A program made the position numbers and the translations under genes. Below the pieces are notes generated by a model that saw only the letters and a program-made list of their open reading frames with translations, was not told where the DNA came from and searched no databases. Shown one piece after another: positions 26,256-34,876 of a stretch of DNA of 64,000 nt. How positions within the stretch are numbered: position 1 is the first letter of the stretch; every line of letters begins with the position of its first letter. Source of the stretch: Verrucomicrobiales bacterium (GTDB lineage Bacteria; Verrucomicrobiota; Verrucomicrobiia; Verrucomicrobiales; DEV007); contig JARGPJ010000002.1 of assembly GCA_029212615.1 (NCBI GenBank), forward strand, positions 124,001 to 188,000, in the 5' to 3' direction.

Positions 26256-26597
26256 ATGGAGAATCACCGACTCGTGCTGCCGGAGCATTTGAATCAATTC
26301 GGCTACCTCTTCGGCGGCTACCTTTTGATGTGGGTCGACGAAGTTGCCTGGATGGCAGCGTCACTCGAATTCACGGGCTGTCAGTTCGTTACCGTCGGCA
26401 TGGAGGCGATCGCTTTTCACAAAAGTGTGAAACAAGGGGCCATTCTTCGTTTTGAAACCACGCTCGCCCGCACCGGGAGAACTTCAGTCACTTATGAGGT
26501 AAGTGTTTTGCAGGACGAAACAGAAATATTTTCAAACTCAGTGAGCCTTGTTCGCATCGATGAAACCGGCGCCAAACAATTCCTTCCAAAGCGCTGA
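26256..26597 (+). CDS. Acyl-CoA thioesterase (hotdog fold)
   Basis: A 113-residue single hotdog domain: HLNQFGYLFGGYLLMWVDEVAW with the helix and catalytic acid region, then GMEAIAFHKSVKQGAILRFE and GRTSVTYEVSV strands. This is the pattern of YciA/BACH-type acyl-CoA thioesterases, which hydrolyse acyl-CoA in the cytosol; the length is slightly under the usual 130. A ribokinase gene follows after 32 bases in the same direction, but no shared pathway is evident. Confidence 0.85.
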   Translation: MENHRLVLPEHLNQFGYLFGGYLLMWVDEVAWMAASLEFTGCQFVTVGMEAIAFHKSVKQGAILRFETTLARTGRTSVTYEVSVLQDETEIFSNSVSLVRIDETGAKQFLPKR

Positions 26598-26629
26598 AAA
26601 CCTGTTAGTCTCTCCCCCTTTTTTTCACT

Positions 26630-27571
26630 ATGAGTGACACATCCAGAGCATCTATTTCCGTGATAGGCTCCCTTAATATCGACTATTTCACGAAAGTTTC
26701 CGCCCTGCCTTCTCCGGGTGAAACGGTATCGTCAACCGGCCTCGAACTCTTTCGCGGCGGCAAGGGGGCAAATCAGGCAAATGCAGCCCGTCGTCAAGGG
26801 GCTGAGGTTCATTTTTTCGGATGCGTGGGGCAGGATGAAGAGGGGAAAGCATATCGCGACGCACTCGATGCCGACGGAATCGATGTCTCCTTCCTTAAGC
26901 AGGTTTCCACGAAAACCGGCGCTGCTTTCATCACCGTCGATACAGCGGGAGAGAACATGATCGTGATTGCTCCCGGCGCGAATGACAAGCTCGGTTCAGA
27001 CGATATAAAAGCCGGACGAAGCGTCCTCTTGGAATCAGGGGCGGTCCTCGGTCAGTTCGAGACCCCTCTGGAGGCACTGGTTGAAGCCGCCATCCTCGCA
27101 AATAAAGAAAACATCCCGGTCGTGATCAATCCATCTCCGGTGCGGCTGGAGTTTCCCTGGCACATGGTTAAGACAGACTATCTGATCGTGAATGAAGGAG
27201 AAGCTTCCGAGGTTCTCGGTTTCGCGCCAATGAGTGAGGAACCTGGTATCCTGCGTCAGCGCCTGCATGAGCTTCGGGTTGAGCACCTCATCGTGACGAG
27301 GGGTGGCGATGAAACCCTCGTGTTTACTCGAACGGGTGACAGTTTCAGCGTTGAGACTCTTCCCGTTCTGCCGGTTGACACCGTTGGTGCAGGCGATGCT
27401 TTTGCCGGATGTTTTACGGCACGTATTGCCGACGGGGCTCCGCTCGAAGAGGCCATTCGCGCTGCCAACTGCGCTGGAGCATTGACAACCCTTGGTGCAG
27501 GGGCTCAGAATCCGGTTCCCGATCGACAGAAGGTCGATCAACACCTTGAGCATTTAGCTGCTAAATCTTAA
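26630..27571 (+). CDS. rbsK: Ribokinase (PfkB family)
   Basis: A 313-residue PfkB-family kinase. It begins with SVIGSLNIDYF, then FRGGKGANQANAARRQGAEV (first PfkB signature), a central substrate lid, VNEGEA (Asn-Glu for Mg and ATP), and the C-terminal DTVGAGDAFAGCF with the catalytic Asp. The order and spacing match RbsK, which phosphorylates D-ribose to ribose 5-phosphate in the cytosol. There is no ribose transporter nearby. Specificity within PfkB is likely but not certain. Confidence 0.88.
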   Translation: MSDTSRASISVIGSLNIDYFTKVSALPSPGETVSSTGLELFRGGKGANQANAARRQGAEVHFFGCVGQDEEGKAYRDALDADGIDVSFLKQVSTKTGAAFITVDTAGENMIVIAPGANDKLGSDDIKAGRSVLLESGAVLGQFETPLEALVEAAILANKENIPVVINPSPVRLEFPWHMVKTDYLIVNEGEASEVLGFAPMSEEPGILRQRLHELRVEHLIVTRGGDETLVFTRTGDSFSVETLPVLPVDTVGAGDAFAGCFTARIADGAPLEEAIRAANCAGALTTLGAGAQNPVPDRQKVDQHLEHLAAKS

Positions 27572-27581
27572 CTTTCTTTCA

Positions 27582-28940
27582 ATGGAGACCGTTGCCCCTT
27601 TCGTCCGTCATCTCGCATTCACCCTGATTTTTCTCCTGACAGGGTTTGAGCAGGGCCGGTCGGAAAGCTGGCCACAGTTTCGGGGGCCGCGTGGCGATGG
27701 CGTTGCCGCGGCTAAAGGTGTCCCGACAGAGTTCAGCGAGACCATCGGGGTGAAATGGAAAACCCCCCTCCCCGGCCGGGGCTGGTCATCCCCGGTTTTT
27801 GATGGGATGAACCTCTGGATGACGACGGCTATCGAAATATTCCCCACCGAAGCGGAACGACTCGAGCGGCTTAAGGCTGAAGGTGGCGAAGAGAAGAAGT
27901 TCAAATCACGTCAGGTGGCAACGCAGATTGATCTCGCTGTTTTAAAGGTCGACTACGCGAGTGGCGAGCTTCTTGAATCGATTTCTCTGAAGACAATCAA
28001 AGAGCCCCAAACCATTCATGCTTTCAACAGCTTCGCCTCCCCTACCCCGGTGCTTGAAAGTGGCGTTCTTTTTGCTCACTTCGGGGCATTCGGGACATTT
28101 GCGGTAAACACGGAAACATTGGACCTGGAGTGGTCGACCGTTGTTGAGTTGGAGCATGGTGTCGGCCCCGGCAGTTCTCCCTTTATTCACGGAGACCATC
28201 TTTTTCTCATCTGTGACGGAGTTGACCGCCAGTTTGTTACCGCCCTTGATAAAGATTCCGGAAAAGAAGCCTGGCTTGTTGATCGCCCGGAAATGCGCGC
28301 TCCTCTGGGAGATCAGAAAAAATCCTACAACACGCCGCTCCTGGTGACAGGAAGTGACGGTCGGGAGCAACTCATCTGTATGGGGGCCCAGTGGCTTATT
28401 AGTTACGATCCTGCGACCGGGGACGAGATCTGGCGACTCGATCACGGCAGCGGTTTTTCGGTGGTTCCCCGGCCGGTCTTCAGTGAAAAACACCAGCTCC
28501 TGTATTTGAGCACAGGATTCGGTAAGCCTGTTTTGCTGGCTGTTCGCGTCGATGGCTCCGGCGATATCACCGGAAAAAACAAGATCATGTGGCGTGAGGA
28601 GAAAAGAATCCCTGCGAAACCCTCGCCTCTGCTCGTTGACGACGAACTCTACGTGATTTCCGATGGCGGTATTGCCACCTGTTTCGACGCTCTTATCGGG
28701 ACAAATCATTGGACTGAGCGGATTGATGGAAATTACTCGGCTTCCCCCCTCTTTGCTGATGGTCATATCTATTTTGCAAATCAGGAGGGATCCATCAATG
28801 TGATCCGTCCGGGCAAGGTATTTGAAGTAATTGCAACTAATCAACTCGATGGTTCGATCATGGCTTCCCCCATCGCCCTGGATGGATCACTCATAATTCG
28901 CTCAGACACGGCGATTTACCGCTTTTCCAAGTCAGAGTAG
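27582..28940 (+). CDS. Secreted PQQ-type beta-propeller protein
   Basis: A 452-residue protein with signal peptide (about 1-27) and the typical WPQFRGPRGDGVA start of planctomycete/verrucomicrobial propeller proteins. Repeated blade motifs follow, for example LDKDSGKEAWLVDRP, YDPATGDEIWRLDHG, CFDALIGTNHW and SASPLFADGHIYFANQEG. There is no sign of the quinoprotein dehydrogenase catalytic segment, so it is probably a binding or scaffold protein and not an alcohol dehydrogenase. It begins 10 bases after ribokinase and may share its transcript. Confidence 0.85.
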   Translation: METVAPFVRHLAFTLIFLLTGFEQGRSESWPQFRGPRGDGVAAAKGVPTEFSETIGVKWKTPLPGRGWSSPVFDGMNLWMTTAIEIFPTEAERLERLKAEGGEEKKFKSRQVATQIDLAVLKVDYASGELLESISLKTIKEPQTIHAFNSFASPTPVLESGVLFAHFGAFGTFAVNTETLDLEWSTVVELEHGVGPGSSPFIHGDHLFLICDGVDRQFVTALDKDSGKEAWLVDRPEMRAPLGDQKKSYNTPLLVTGSDGREQLICMGAQWLISYDPATGDEIWRLDHGSGFSVVPRPVFSEKHQLLYLSTGFGKPVLLAVRVDGSGDITGKNKIMWREEKRIPAKPSPLLVDDELYVISDGGIATCFDALIGTNHWTERIDGNYSASPLFADGHIYFANQEGSINVIRPGKVFEVIATNQLDGSIMASPIALDGSLIIRSDTAIYRFSKSE

Positions 28941-29057
28941 TTCTTGCGGGGTTCTACCTTTTTCGAGGGACTGTTTTCTGCGCTTTTTTTAAAGTAAGCG
29001 TGACAAAACGCTCACTTCCCGATATTCCCTTTAAGAAGATCAAAGTAACTTTTGCGC

Positions 29058-31130
29058 ATGAATAAACTACCCTGTCTTAAGCCAGTCAGAATTTTGGTGA
29101 TACTACTCGCCGGAATTTTCACCTTATCGGCTCAAGCCCGAACCTGGACCAGCACTGACGGTAAGTCGATGCAGGCCATTTTTCTTGGCATTGAGGGCGA
29201 TAATTTTAAGTTCAAAATGCAGAATGGGAGTGAGATCATCGTTCCCAGTGACCGCTTCATCAAGGCGGATCAGGAAGCCGCGGAGAGACTCGATCTCATT
29301 GGCGACGATTCCTATACTCTGGCCTCTGCCCGGCAGATCGACACTCTTCTTGCACAGAACCTGAAGAAAAACGGCTTCAGTTCATTTAACGATCCGCTTC
29401 CGGATGACCTTTTTGTTCGCCGCGTTTACCTCGATATCATTGGTCGCATTCCAACGAAGGAGGAATTCCTTCGTTTTGCCGAGAGCGCGCGTGAAGACAA
29501 GCGTCAGGCCCTGATCGATGAGCTCCTGATCTCGCCGGGGTACGCTTCCCATCTTTTTAACTACTTTGCCGACATGTACCGACTCAATGCGTCGGAAGCA
29601 TTTGTGAACGGGATTCGCATGGACCCCTACATTCAATGGTGGCGCGATCAGCTTGCAGCAAATACCCCCTATCATGAAATCGTTACCGAAATGCTGACGG
29701 CCACGGGGAATGTTGGTCAAAACCCGGCTTCGGGTTTTCTTCTGCGTGATACCGGCATGGAATTTGACGCCTTTGCCAATTTTGGCCAGGTCATGCTGGG
29801 GATCGATATTTCCTGCGCTCAATGTCATGACCATCCCTTCGATGAGTGGACTCAGGGCGATTTCTACGACATGGCCGCTTTCTTCGGCAACACTCAGCGT
29901 TCATTGGGATACCGACCTTCCTCTGCAATGATGGGCGGCGGCAGGATTGAAATGCCGAATGCCCCGGAGGGGTGGAAAAAACAGTTTGAAGATTACGCCT
30001 CCAGTGAGCACGGCATTAACATGCGTGATCAGGCGGACCGTCAGTTTCGCTATTTTGTTCAGGCGCTGGGATGGAATGTTGCTGACAACGAAGCACTTGA
30101 AACCGTGTTGCCTCATGACTTCCGCGGTAGCGGTGGCAAGCCTAATGAAGTCGCCAAGCCTAAAACACTCATCGGAGCAGCCGCTAAAACCGGCGGTAAG
30201 ACACGCCGCGAAGCGGTCGCTGATTGGTTAACGGCGCCGGACAACCCTCGTTTTTCGATTGTCATCGCAAACAGGATGTGGGACCGGGCCTTCGGGCGTC
30301 CTCTCGTGGGGCCGATTAATGATTTTTCAGACTCTTCGATCCGTGGAGCGGCTCAGCCGGAAGTCCTTAAATTTGTGACTCGCGAAATGCAACGGGTGAA
30401 CTATGACCTTCGTGAGTTCATGCGAATTCTCTACAACACGCGTGCCTACCAATCGATCGCCACGGCTGAAGAGCCGGATTGGGGCGATGATTATGCCTTT
30501 CAGGGACCTGTTCTTCGCCGCATGCGAGCTGAACAGGCATGGGATTCCATGATGCTTCTCCAGCACGGTCCTGAAATTGACGAGAAAAAAGGAGCTGACG
30601 GATCCTTCTACAAAGCCCTTCTCGACATCGACCTCAGTGAGGCCTCCAATGAAGAGGTATGGGAGCACTTTCAAGCATGGGATAGCACGAGCCGCAACCG
30701 GATGGGCTTTGCTGTTCTGGCCTCCGAAGGAAACATGACGCCGACGATTGTCGACGACAAGGAGCTTCGAGCTTCCGAACTTCCACAACCCTTCACAAAT
30801 GCCTCAATGCTTGATACGTTCGGTCAGTCCGACCGTATTATCACCGATGACCACAATTTCGATGGTTCGGTTCCTCAGGTGCTCGCCCTCATGAACGGTC
30901 CGGTTACTGAGAGACTCACCGGACTTTCTTCGAAGGTCGTGGTTGATATGGAAGAGTATGACGGCCCTGACGATAAGGTGCGTGGAGTCTTTTTCACTTT
31001 GCTCAACCGATTCCCCACAAAAGAGGAACTGGCTCTTGGCACAGGGATGATTGAGGACTTTGGCGACGACGGGATTTCCGATCTTGCCTGGTCACTCATC
31101 AACAGCCCGGAATTTCTCTTCGTTCAGTAA
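29058..31130 (+). CDS. SHD1-DUF1549-DUF1553 secreted protein
   Basis: A 690-residue protein (ATG 29058; a TTG at 29052 adds two residues). After a signal peptide (about 1-26) comes an SHD1-like SH3 domain (ARTWTSTDGKSMQAIFLGIE, about 27-75), then DUF1549 (about 90-300; DDLFVRRVYLDIIGRIPT and CAQCHDHPFDEW, a haem-like CxxCH). DUF1553 fills the C-terminal half (ANRMWDRAFGRPLVGPINDF to the SPEFLF end). These proteins are hallmarks of Planctomycetes and Verrucomicrobia and pair with a DUF1501 protein, which follows here after 41 bases. The biochemical role is unknown; an envelope or polysaccharide-related role is often assumed. Confidence 0.9.
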   Translation: MNKLPCLKPVRILVILLAGIFTLSAQARTWTSTDGKSMQAIFLGIEGDNFKFKMQNGSEIIVPSDRFIKADQEAAERLDLIGDDSYTLASARQIDTLLAQNLKKNGFSSFNDPLPDDLFVRRVYLDIIGRIPTKEEFLRFAESAREDKRQALIDELLISPGYASHLFNYFADMYRLNASEAFVNGIRMDPYIQWWRDQLAANTPYHEIVTEMLTATGNVGQNPASGFLLRDTGMEFDAFANFGQVMLGIDISCAQCHDHPFDEWTQGDFYDMAAFFGNTQRSLGYRPSSAMMGGGRIEMPNAPEGWKKQFEDYASSEHGINMRDQADRQFRYFVQALGWNVADNEALETVLPHDFRGSGGKPNEVAKPKTLIGAAAKTGGKTRREAVADWLTAPDNPRFSIVIANRMWDRAFGRPLVGPINDFSDSSIRGAAQPEVLKFVTREMQRVNYDLREFMRILYNTRAYQSIATAEEPDWGDDYAFQGPVLRRMRAEQAWDSMMLLQHGPEIDEKKGADGSFYKALLDIDLSEASNEEVWEHFQAWDSTSRNRMGFAVLASEGNMTPTIVDDKELRASELPQPFTNASMLDTFGQSDRIITDDHNFDGSVPQVLALMNGPVTERLTGLSSKVVVDMEEYDGPDDKVRGVFFTLLNRFPTKEELALGTGMIEDFGDDGISDLAWSLINSPEFLFVQ

Positions 31131-31171
31131 CCGCCCCCTGAAAAGACAAACCTTTTATCCATTAACTTATC

Positions 31172-32434
31172 ATGGACCATATTGCATCACTTGCCGGCAA
31201 GGACTCACTGAGTCGCCGCTACTTCATGGAAATGTCAGCTAAGCTTTCGCTTGGTGTCGGTCTTTCCGTCCCTTTCCTGCCCCGCCAGCTCAAGGCTCAG
31301 GGGACAGGGAAAGCCAAAAACCTCATTTATATCTACCTCTCCGGTGGCATGACTCACCTTGACACCTTCGATCCGAAGCGTGGCGATGTGATGGGTAACA
31401 CCGAGACCATTGATACCAATGTCGACAACATGAAGATGGGCCAGCACCTGACCAAGCTTTCGAAGCAGGCAGATAAGCTGGCTGTTATCAATTCGATGTT
31501 CTCGACGAATGGTGCTCATGAACAGGGGCAATACATCATGCGGACAGGTTACGAGAAGCGCGCGACGATCGTTCATCCGACGATTGGCCCCTGGGCTGAG
31601 CGACTTCTCGGCAAGCAGGGCGAAGTCCTGCCGGACAGCGTCGTGATCGGACAAAGCACTTCGAATGCAGGATTCATGGATCCTTCGCTCAGCCCCCTTC
31701 CTATTGCTGATCCAGGAGGAGGTGTTCCCAACACTCAATTGATTGTAGAGGGAGACCGGTTTAATCGCCGGATGGAGATGGCTCAGAAGCTTGGCCAACA
31801 GTTTACGGAGAAATTCAAATACAGTGGTCCGGATTCCTATGTTGAATACTACAAGCAGGCAAACCGGCTCCTGAAGAGTGATGAGCTTTCCGCATTTGAT
31901 ATATCAGGCGAATCCAACGCTTCGGATTACGGCAACGGACGCCTCGGACAGGGATGCCTTCTCGCGAGGAAGCTTGTCGAAAACGGTGTGCGTGTCGTTG
32001 AGGTCGTTTCCGGTGGCTGGGACATGCACGTTGATGTGGAAGGTTCGACCGCCACTCGCATTCCTGAATTAGATACCGCCGTCGCGACCCTTCTGGCGGA
32101 CCTTGAGTCGCGCGGTCTCCTCGAGACGACTCTGGTGGCTATTGGCACTGAGTTCGGGCGCACTCCCGATATCAACATGAACTCCGGACGTGACCACTTT
32201 CCCGCGGCTTATTCCTGCGTTCTCGCCGGGGGCGGGATCAAGGGCGGAACGGTTTACGGTGAAACCGATGGGCAGGGTAAGAAGGTGAAATCGAATCCGG
32301 TGACGCCGGAGGACTTTATTGCCACAATCGGTTATGGGATGGGCCTCAATCTGGAAGAAACGATTTATTCACCTACTCAGCGGCCGTTTGTCTTCGGTAA
32401 CCACGGTAAAGCGGTGACCTCTCTTTTCGGCTGA
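31172..32434 (+). CDS. DUF1501 protein with Tat-like signal (sulfatase-like fold)
   Basis: A 420-residue protein. LSRRYFMEMSAKLSLGVGLS at the N-terminus is a twin-arginine export signal. The body shows NLIYIYLSGGMTHLDTFDPK, GAHEQGQYIMRTGY, GWDMHVDVEG and EFGRTPDINMNSGRDHFP, matching DUF1501 with its alkaline-phosphatase-like core and likely metal ligands (His and Asp in those segments). It is exported folded to the periplasm and partners the DUF1549/DUF1553 protein encoded upstream. Confidence 0.92.
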   Translation: MDHIASLAGKDSLSRRYFMEMSAKLSLGVGLSVPFLPRQLKAQGTGKAKNLIYIYLSGGMTHLDTFDPKRGDVMGNTETIDTNVDNMKMGQHLTKLSKQADKLAVINSMFSTNGAHEQGQYIMRTGYEKRATIVHPTIGPWAERLLGKQGEVLPDSVVIGQSTSNAGFMDPSLSPLPIADPGGGVPNTQLIVEGDRFNRRMEMAQKLGQQFTEKFKYSGPDSYVEYYKQANRLLKSDELSAFDISGESNASDYGNGRLGQGCLLARKLVENGVRVVEVVSGGWDMHVDVEGSTATRIPELDTAVATLLADLESRGLLETTLVAIGTEFGRTPDINMNSGRDHFPAAYSCVLAGGGIKGGTVYGETDGQGKKVKSNPVTPEDFIATIGYGMGLNLEETIYSPTQRPFVFGNHGKAVTSLFG

Positions 32435-32452
32435 AACGGTTAATATTCGATG

Positions 32453-32486
32453 AGCCGGGCCGATCCGTGATCGTCCCGGCTTTTTT
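32453..32486 (+). terminator. Intrinsic terminator after the DUF1501 gene
   Basis: AGCCGGG (32453-32459) pairs with CCCGGCT (32475-32481); inside, GATC at 32462-32465 pairs with GATC at 32469-32472. A six-T run (32481-32486) follows. It ends the DUF1549/DUF1501 operon, 19 bases after the stop codon. Confidence 0.88.
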
Positions 32487-32514
32487 GCGTCTGGATCGCC
32501 GGGAAATCACCCCA

Positions 32515-33852
32515 TCATTTTCCAATACAAAAACTGCTGAAGATCTCCCCGAGGATTTCCTCGACATCCGTCTTACCAATGACATCGCCAACTGCGCTGA
32601 GTCCCTCCCGCAAATCCATCGCGACAAATTCAGGCGACTCACCTGCAAGTAAGTTTCGTTCAGCAATTTCGAAGCAATCTGCAGCGCGCTTCAGGCAATG
32701 TTGATGACGTGTGTTGATCGAAGTGAGGTTGGAGGTGCTGATCATCCCGTCGTTTACAAGGGTCCCGTAGAGGTAGTCACGAACCTGCTCTTCTGCTGAT
32801 GGAGAAAAGCAGCAGAACTCAAGCCCTTCGACGCCGTCCCAATCAGGGTGGCGGCTCAGATCCGATTTGTTCAGAAGTTTAACGACACGTGACCCTTCAG
32901 GGAATTCTATCGAAGCAGATGCTGCATGAGAATCGATTACCCAGAGGATTAATTCGGCCCTTTCGACCTGTTCGCGGCTTCTCTCAATCCCCTCCTGCTC
33001 AATTGCGGTTGCGCCGTCACGAATGCCGGCGGTGTCGATCAGGCGAATGGGAATACCGTTGAGATTCAATGTCTCTTCAATCGTATCGCGGGTAGTCCCT
33101 GCCTGATCGGTAACGATGGCTCGATCGAAGCCCAGGAGCAGGTTTAGGAGGGATGATTTACCGGCATTCGGCGCACCACAAATGACGGTCCGTAGTCCTT
33201 CGCGTAGGATTTTCCCCTGATCAGCCGTTGCAAGGAGCTGTTTAACCTCGTTCATGATTCCGCGTAAACGGGCCAGAAGCAGTTCTGAAGAATCCGGATC
33301 AATGTCCTCGTCAGGGAAGTCAATATAGGCTTCAAGATGAGCAAGGAGCCCTATAATGTCCTGACGAATCGCTTCAAGGTTGGTACCGAGGCGACCTGAT
33401 AACTGCTCCTGCGCGGCTTTCGCAGCGAGATTTGTCTGGGCCGAGATGAGATCCATGATCGCCTCCGCCTGCGTCAGATCGAGCCGACCATTGAAGAAAG
33501 CCCTTTGCGAAAACTCGCCCGCTTCAGCCGGGACGGCACCGGCATTCAGAAGAGCCTCCATGACCTTTCGCGTCACCACGACTCCCCCATGGCAGGCTAT
33601 TTCAACAGTGTCTTCCCCTGTGAAACTGGCGGGACCTGGAAAATAGGTCAGGAGGACTTCATCGATCACCTCCCCGTCGTGATCCTGTATCTTTCCAAAG
33701 TGCTGTGAACGGGCGCACCAGTTATCCGATGGGCGTCCGTTGAAGATCTCAGCAGCGATACCTTTTGCTTGAGGTCCGCTCAGGCGGATCAGAGATACGG
33801 CGCCGACGCCGGGAGGCGTCGCGATAGCAGCAATGGTGGAATCGGTTGTCAC
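32515..33852 (-). CDS. mnmE: tRNA modification GTPase MnmE
   Basis: [20 protein letters not shown] is the standard MnmE start, so I use the GTG at 33852 (445 residues). An ATG at 33903 adds 17 residues and has an AGAGG before it, so it remains possible. The folate-binding N-domain (1-115) and helical domain flank a G domain with [29 protein letters not shown] and NKSDL. The C-terminus CIGK is the essential Cys motif. With MnmG it builds cmnm5U at the wobble position of tRNAs. Confidence 0.96.
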   Translation of the reverse strand: MTTDSTIAAIATPPGVGAVSLIRLSGPQAKGIAAEIFNGRPSDNWCARSQHFGKIQDHDGEVIDEVLLTYFPGPASFTGEDTVEIACHGGVVVTRKVMEALLNAGAVPAEAGEFSQRAFFNGRLDLTQAEAIMDLISAQTNLAAKAAQEQLSGRLGTNLEAIRQDIIGLLAHLEAYIDFPDEDIDPDSSELLLARLRGIMNEVKQLLATADQGKILREGLRTVICGAPNAGKSSLLNLLLGFDRAIVTDQAGTTRDTIEETLNLNGIPIRLIDTAGIRDGATAIEQEGIERSREQVERAELILWVIDSHAASASIEFPEGSRVVKLLNKSDLSRHPDWDGVEGLEFCCFSPSAEEQVRDYLYGTLVNDGMISTSNLTSINTRHQHCLKRAADCFEIAERNLLAGESPEFVAMDLREGLSAVGDVIGKTDVEEILGEIFSSFCIGK

Positions 33853-33949
33853 AATGAAGCTGAATGTGTGATCATTTCGGAATGAGGCAAGTCTCAAAAG
33901 CATGTTGCACCCGCCTCTGGAAAGACGAACTCTTTAGAAGGACCTGCTT

Positions 33950-34642
33950 ATGCTAATCAAAGATCTGCCGGAAGATGAACGCCCGCGGGAGCGCATTGCC
34001 GCTCACGGGGCAGGCTCATTGAGTGATGCAGAAATTCTTGCGGTCTTCTTCGGGAGCGGGCGCCAGGGAATGAGTGCGGTCGAACTTGGGCGCGAAATGA
34101 TTCGACGCTTTGGTAATCTGAGAAACCTCTCGCGTGCGACCGTTTCAGAATTAACCCGGATTGATGGCATCGGCCCAGCAAAGGCGGCGCAGCTCGCTGC
34201 GGTTTTCGAATTCGGGCGAAGGCTGTCCCGTGAAGCTTTTATAGATACCCCGGTGACGAGCCCGGAGGAGGTTTTTGCTCTCGTCGGGAGTTCAATGCAA
34301 TGCCTGTCGCAAGAATCTGTCCGCGTTATCCTGCTTAATCACCGCAAGAAGCTTATTCATATTGAAGAAGTCTTTCTCGGAACCGGAAATGAATCATTCG
34401 CGAATCCGCCGGAGATTTTGCGCCGGGCCATCAGTCATGCGGCGCATTCAATCATCCTTGTGCATAACCACCCTTCCGGAGACCCCTCTCCCAGCCAGGC
34501 AGATCGTGAGGTGACTCGACGCATGTGCCGCGCTTGCGATGCTGTTGGGATTGAGTTTATCGATCACGTTATTATTGGCGGTGAGTCCCGGAATGATTCA
34601 AGAGATCCTTACTTTAGCTTTAGAGAATCAGGGCTACTTTGA
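33950..34642 (+). CDS. radC: RadC family JAB-domain protein
   Basis: A 230-residue protein: helix-hairpin-helix region (about 20-95, including RIDGIGPAKAAQLAAVFEFGRR) followed by a JAB/MPN domain with LVHNHPSGDPSPSQAD, the HxHx(7)SxxD zinc motif. The family was once linked to DNA repair; its actual function is unsettled. Divergent from mnmE. Confidence 0.93.
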   Translation: MLIKDLPEDERPRERIAAHGAGSLSDAEILAVFFGSGRQGMSAVELGREMIRRFGNLRNLSRATVSELTRIDGIGPAKAAQLAAVFEFGRRLSREAFIDTPVTSPEEVFALVGSSMQCLSQESVRVILLNHRKKLIHIEEVFLGTGNESFANPPEILRRAISHAAHSIILVHNHPSGDPSPSQADREVTRRMCRACDAVGIEFIDHVIIGGESRNDSRDPYFSFRESGLL

Positions 34643-34808
34643 AGGACGCCGCTTGCAGGTGAGCTCTCACGCTTAGAACCGGGTCTCAACGGAGCGAATT
34701 AACCGACCTTGCCACTCGGAAATGAGAATTCATTACAAGTTATGAAAATTTTCAATAATCTTAACTTTATTGCTCAAAATACGAAGATTTCGTTGGTGTT
34801 TCAGTGTT

Positions 34809-34835
34809 TTGTGAGTAAATGACAGGTAGTAATAT
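34809..34835 (+). promoter_or_regulatory. Possible sigma-70-like promoter of lptD
   Basis: TTGTGA (34809-34814), 15-base spacer, TAATAT (34830-34835), ending 41 bases before the predicted start codon. The spacer is short. The rest of the 234-base gap shows nothing else I can support. Confidence 0.3.
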
Positions 34836-34876
34836 GGTGAAACGCCGCCATATTAATCACTGACTTCAAAGCCGCT

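Noticed and set aside
27942..28844. 300-residue minus-strand frame opposite the propeller gene
   Set aside because: Shadow of a gene with clear propeller repeats; composition atypical and no motifs.
34643..34876. Possible tRNA-like or structured RNA between radC and lptD
   Set aside because: I could not fold a cloverleaf or a convincing stem; only a weak promoter is supported.
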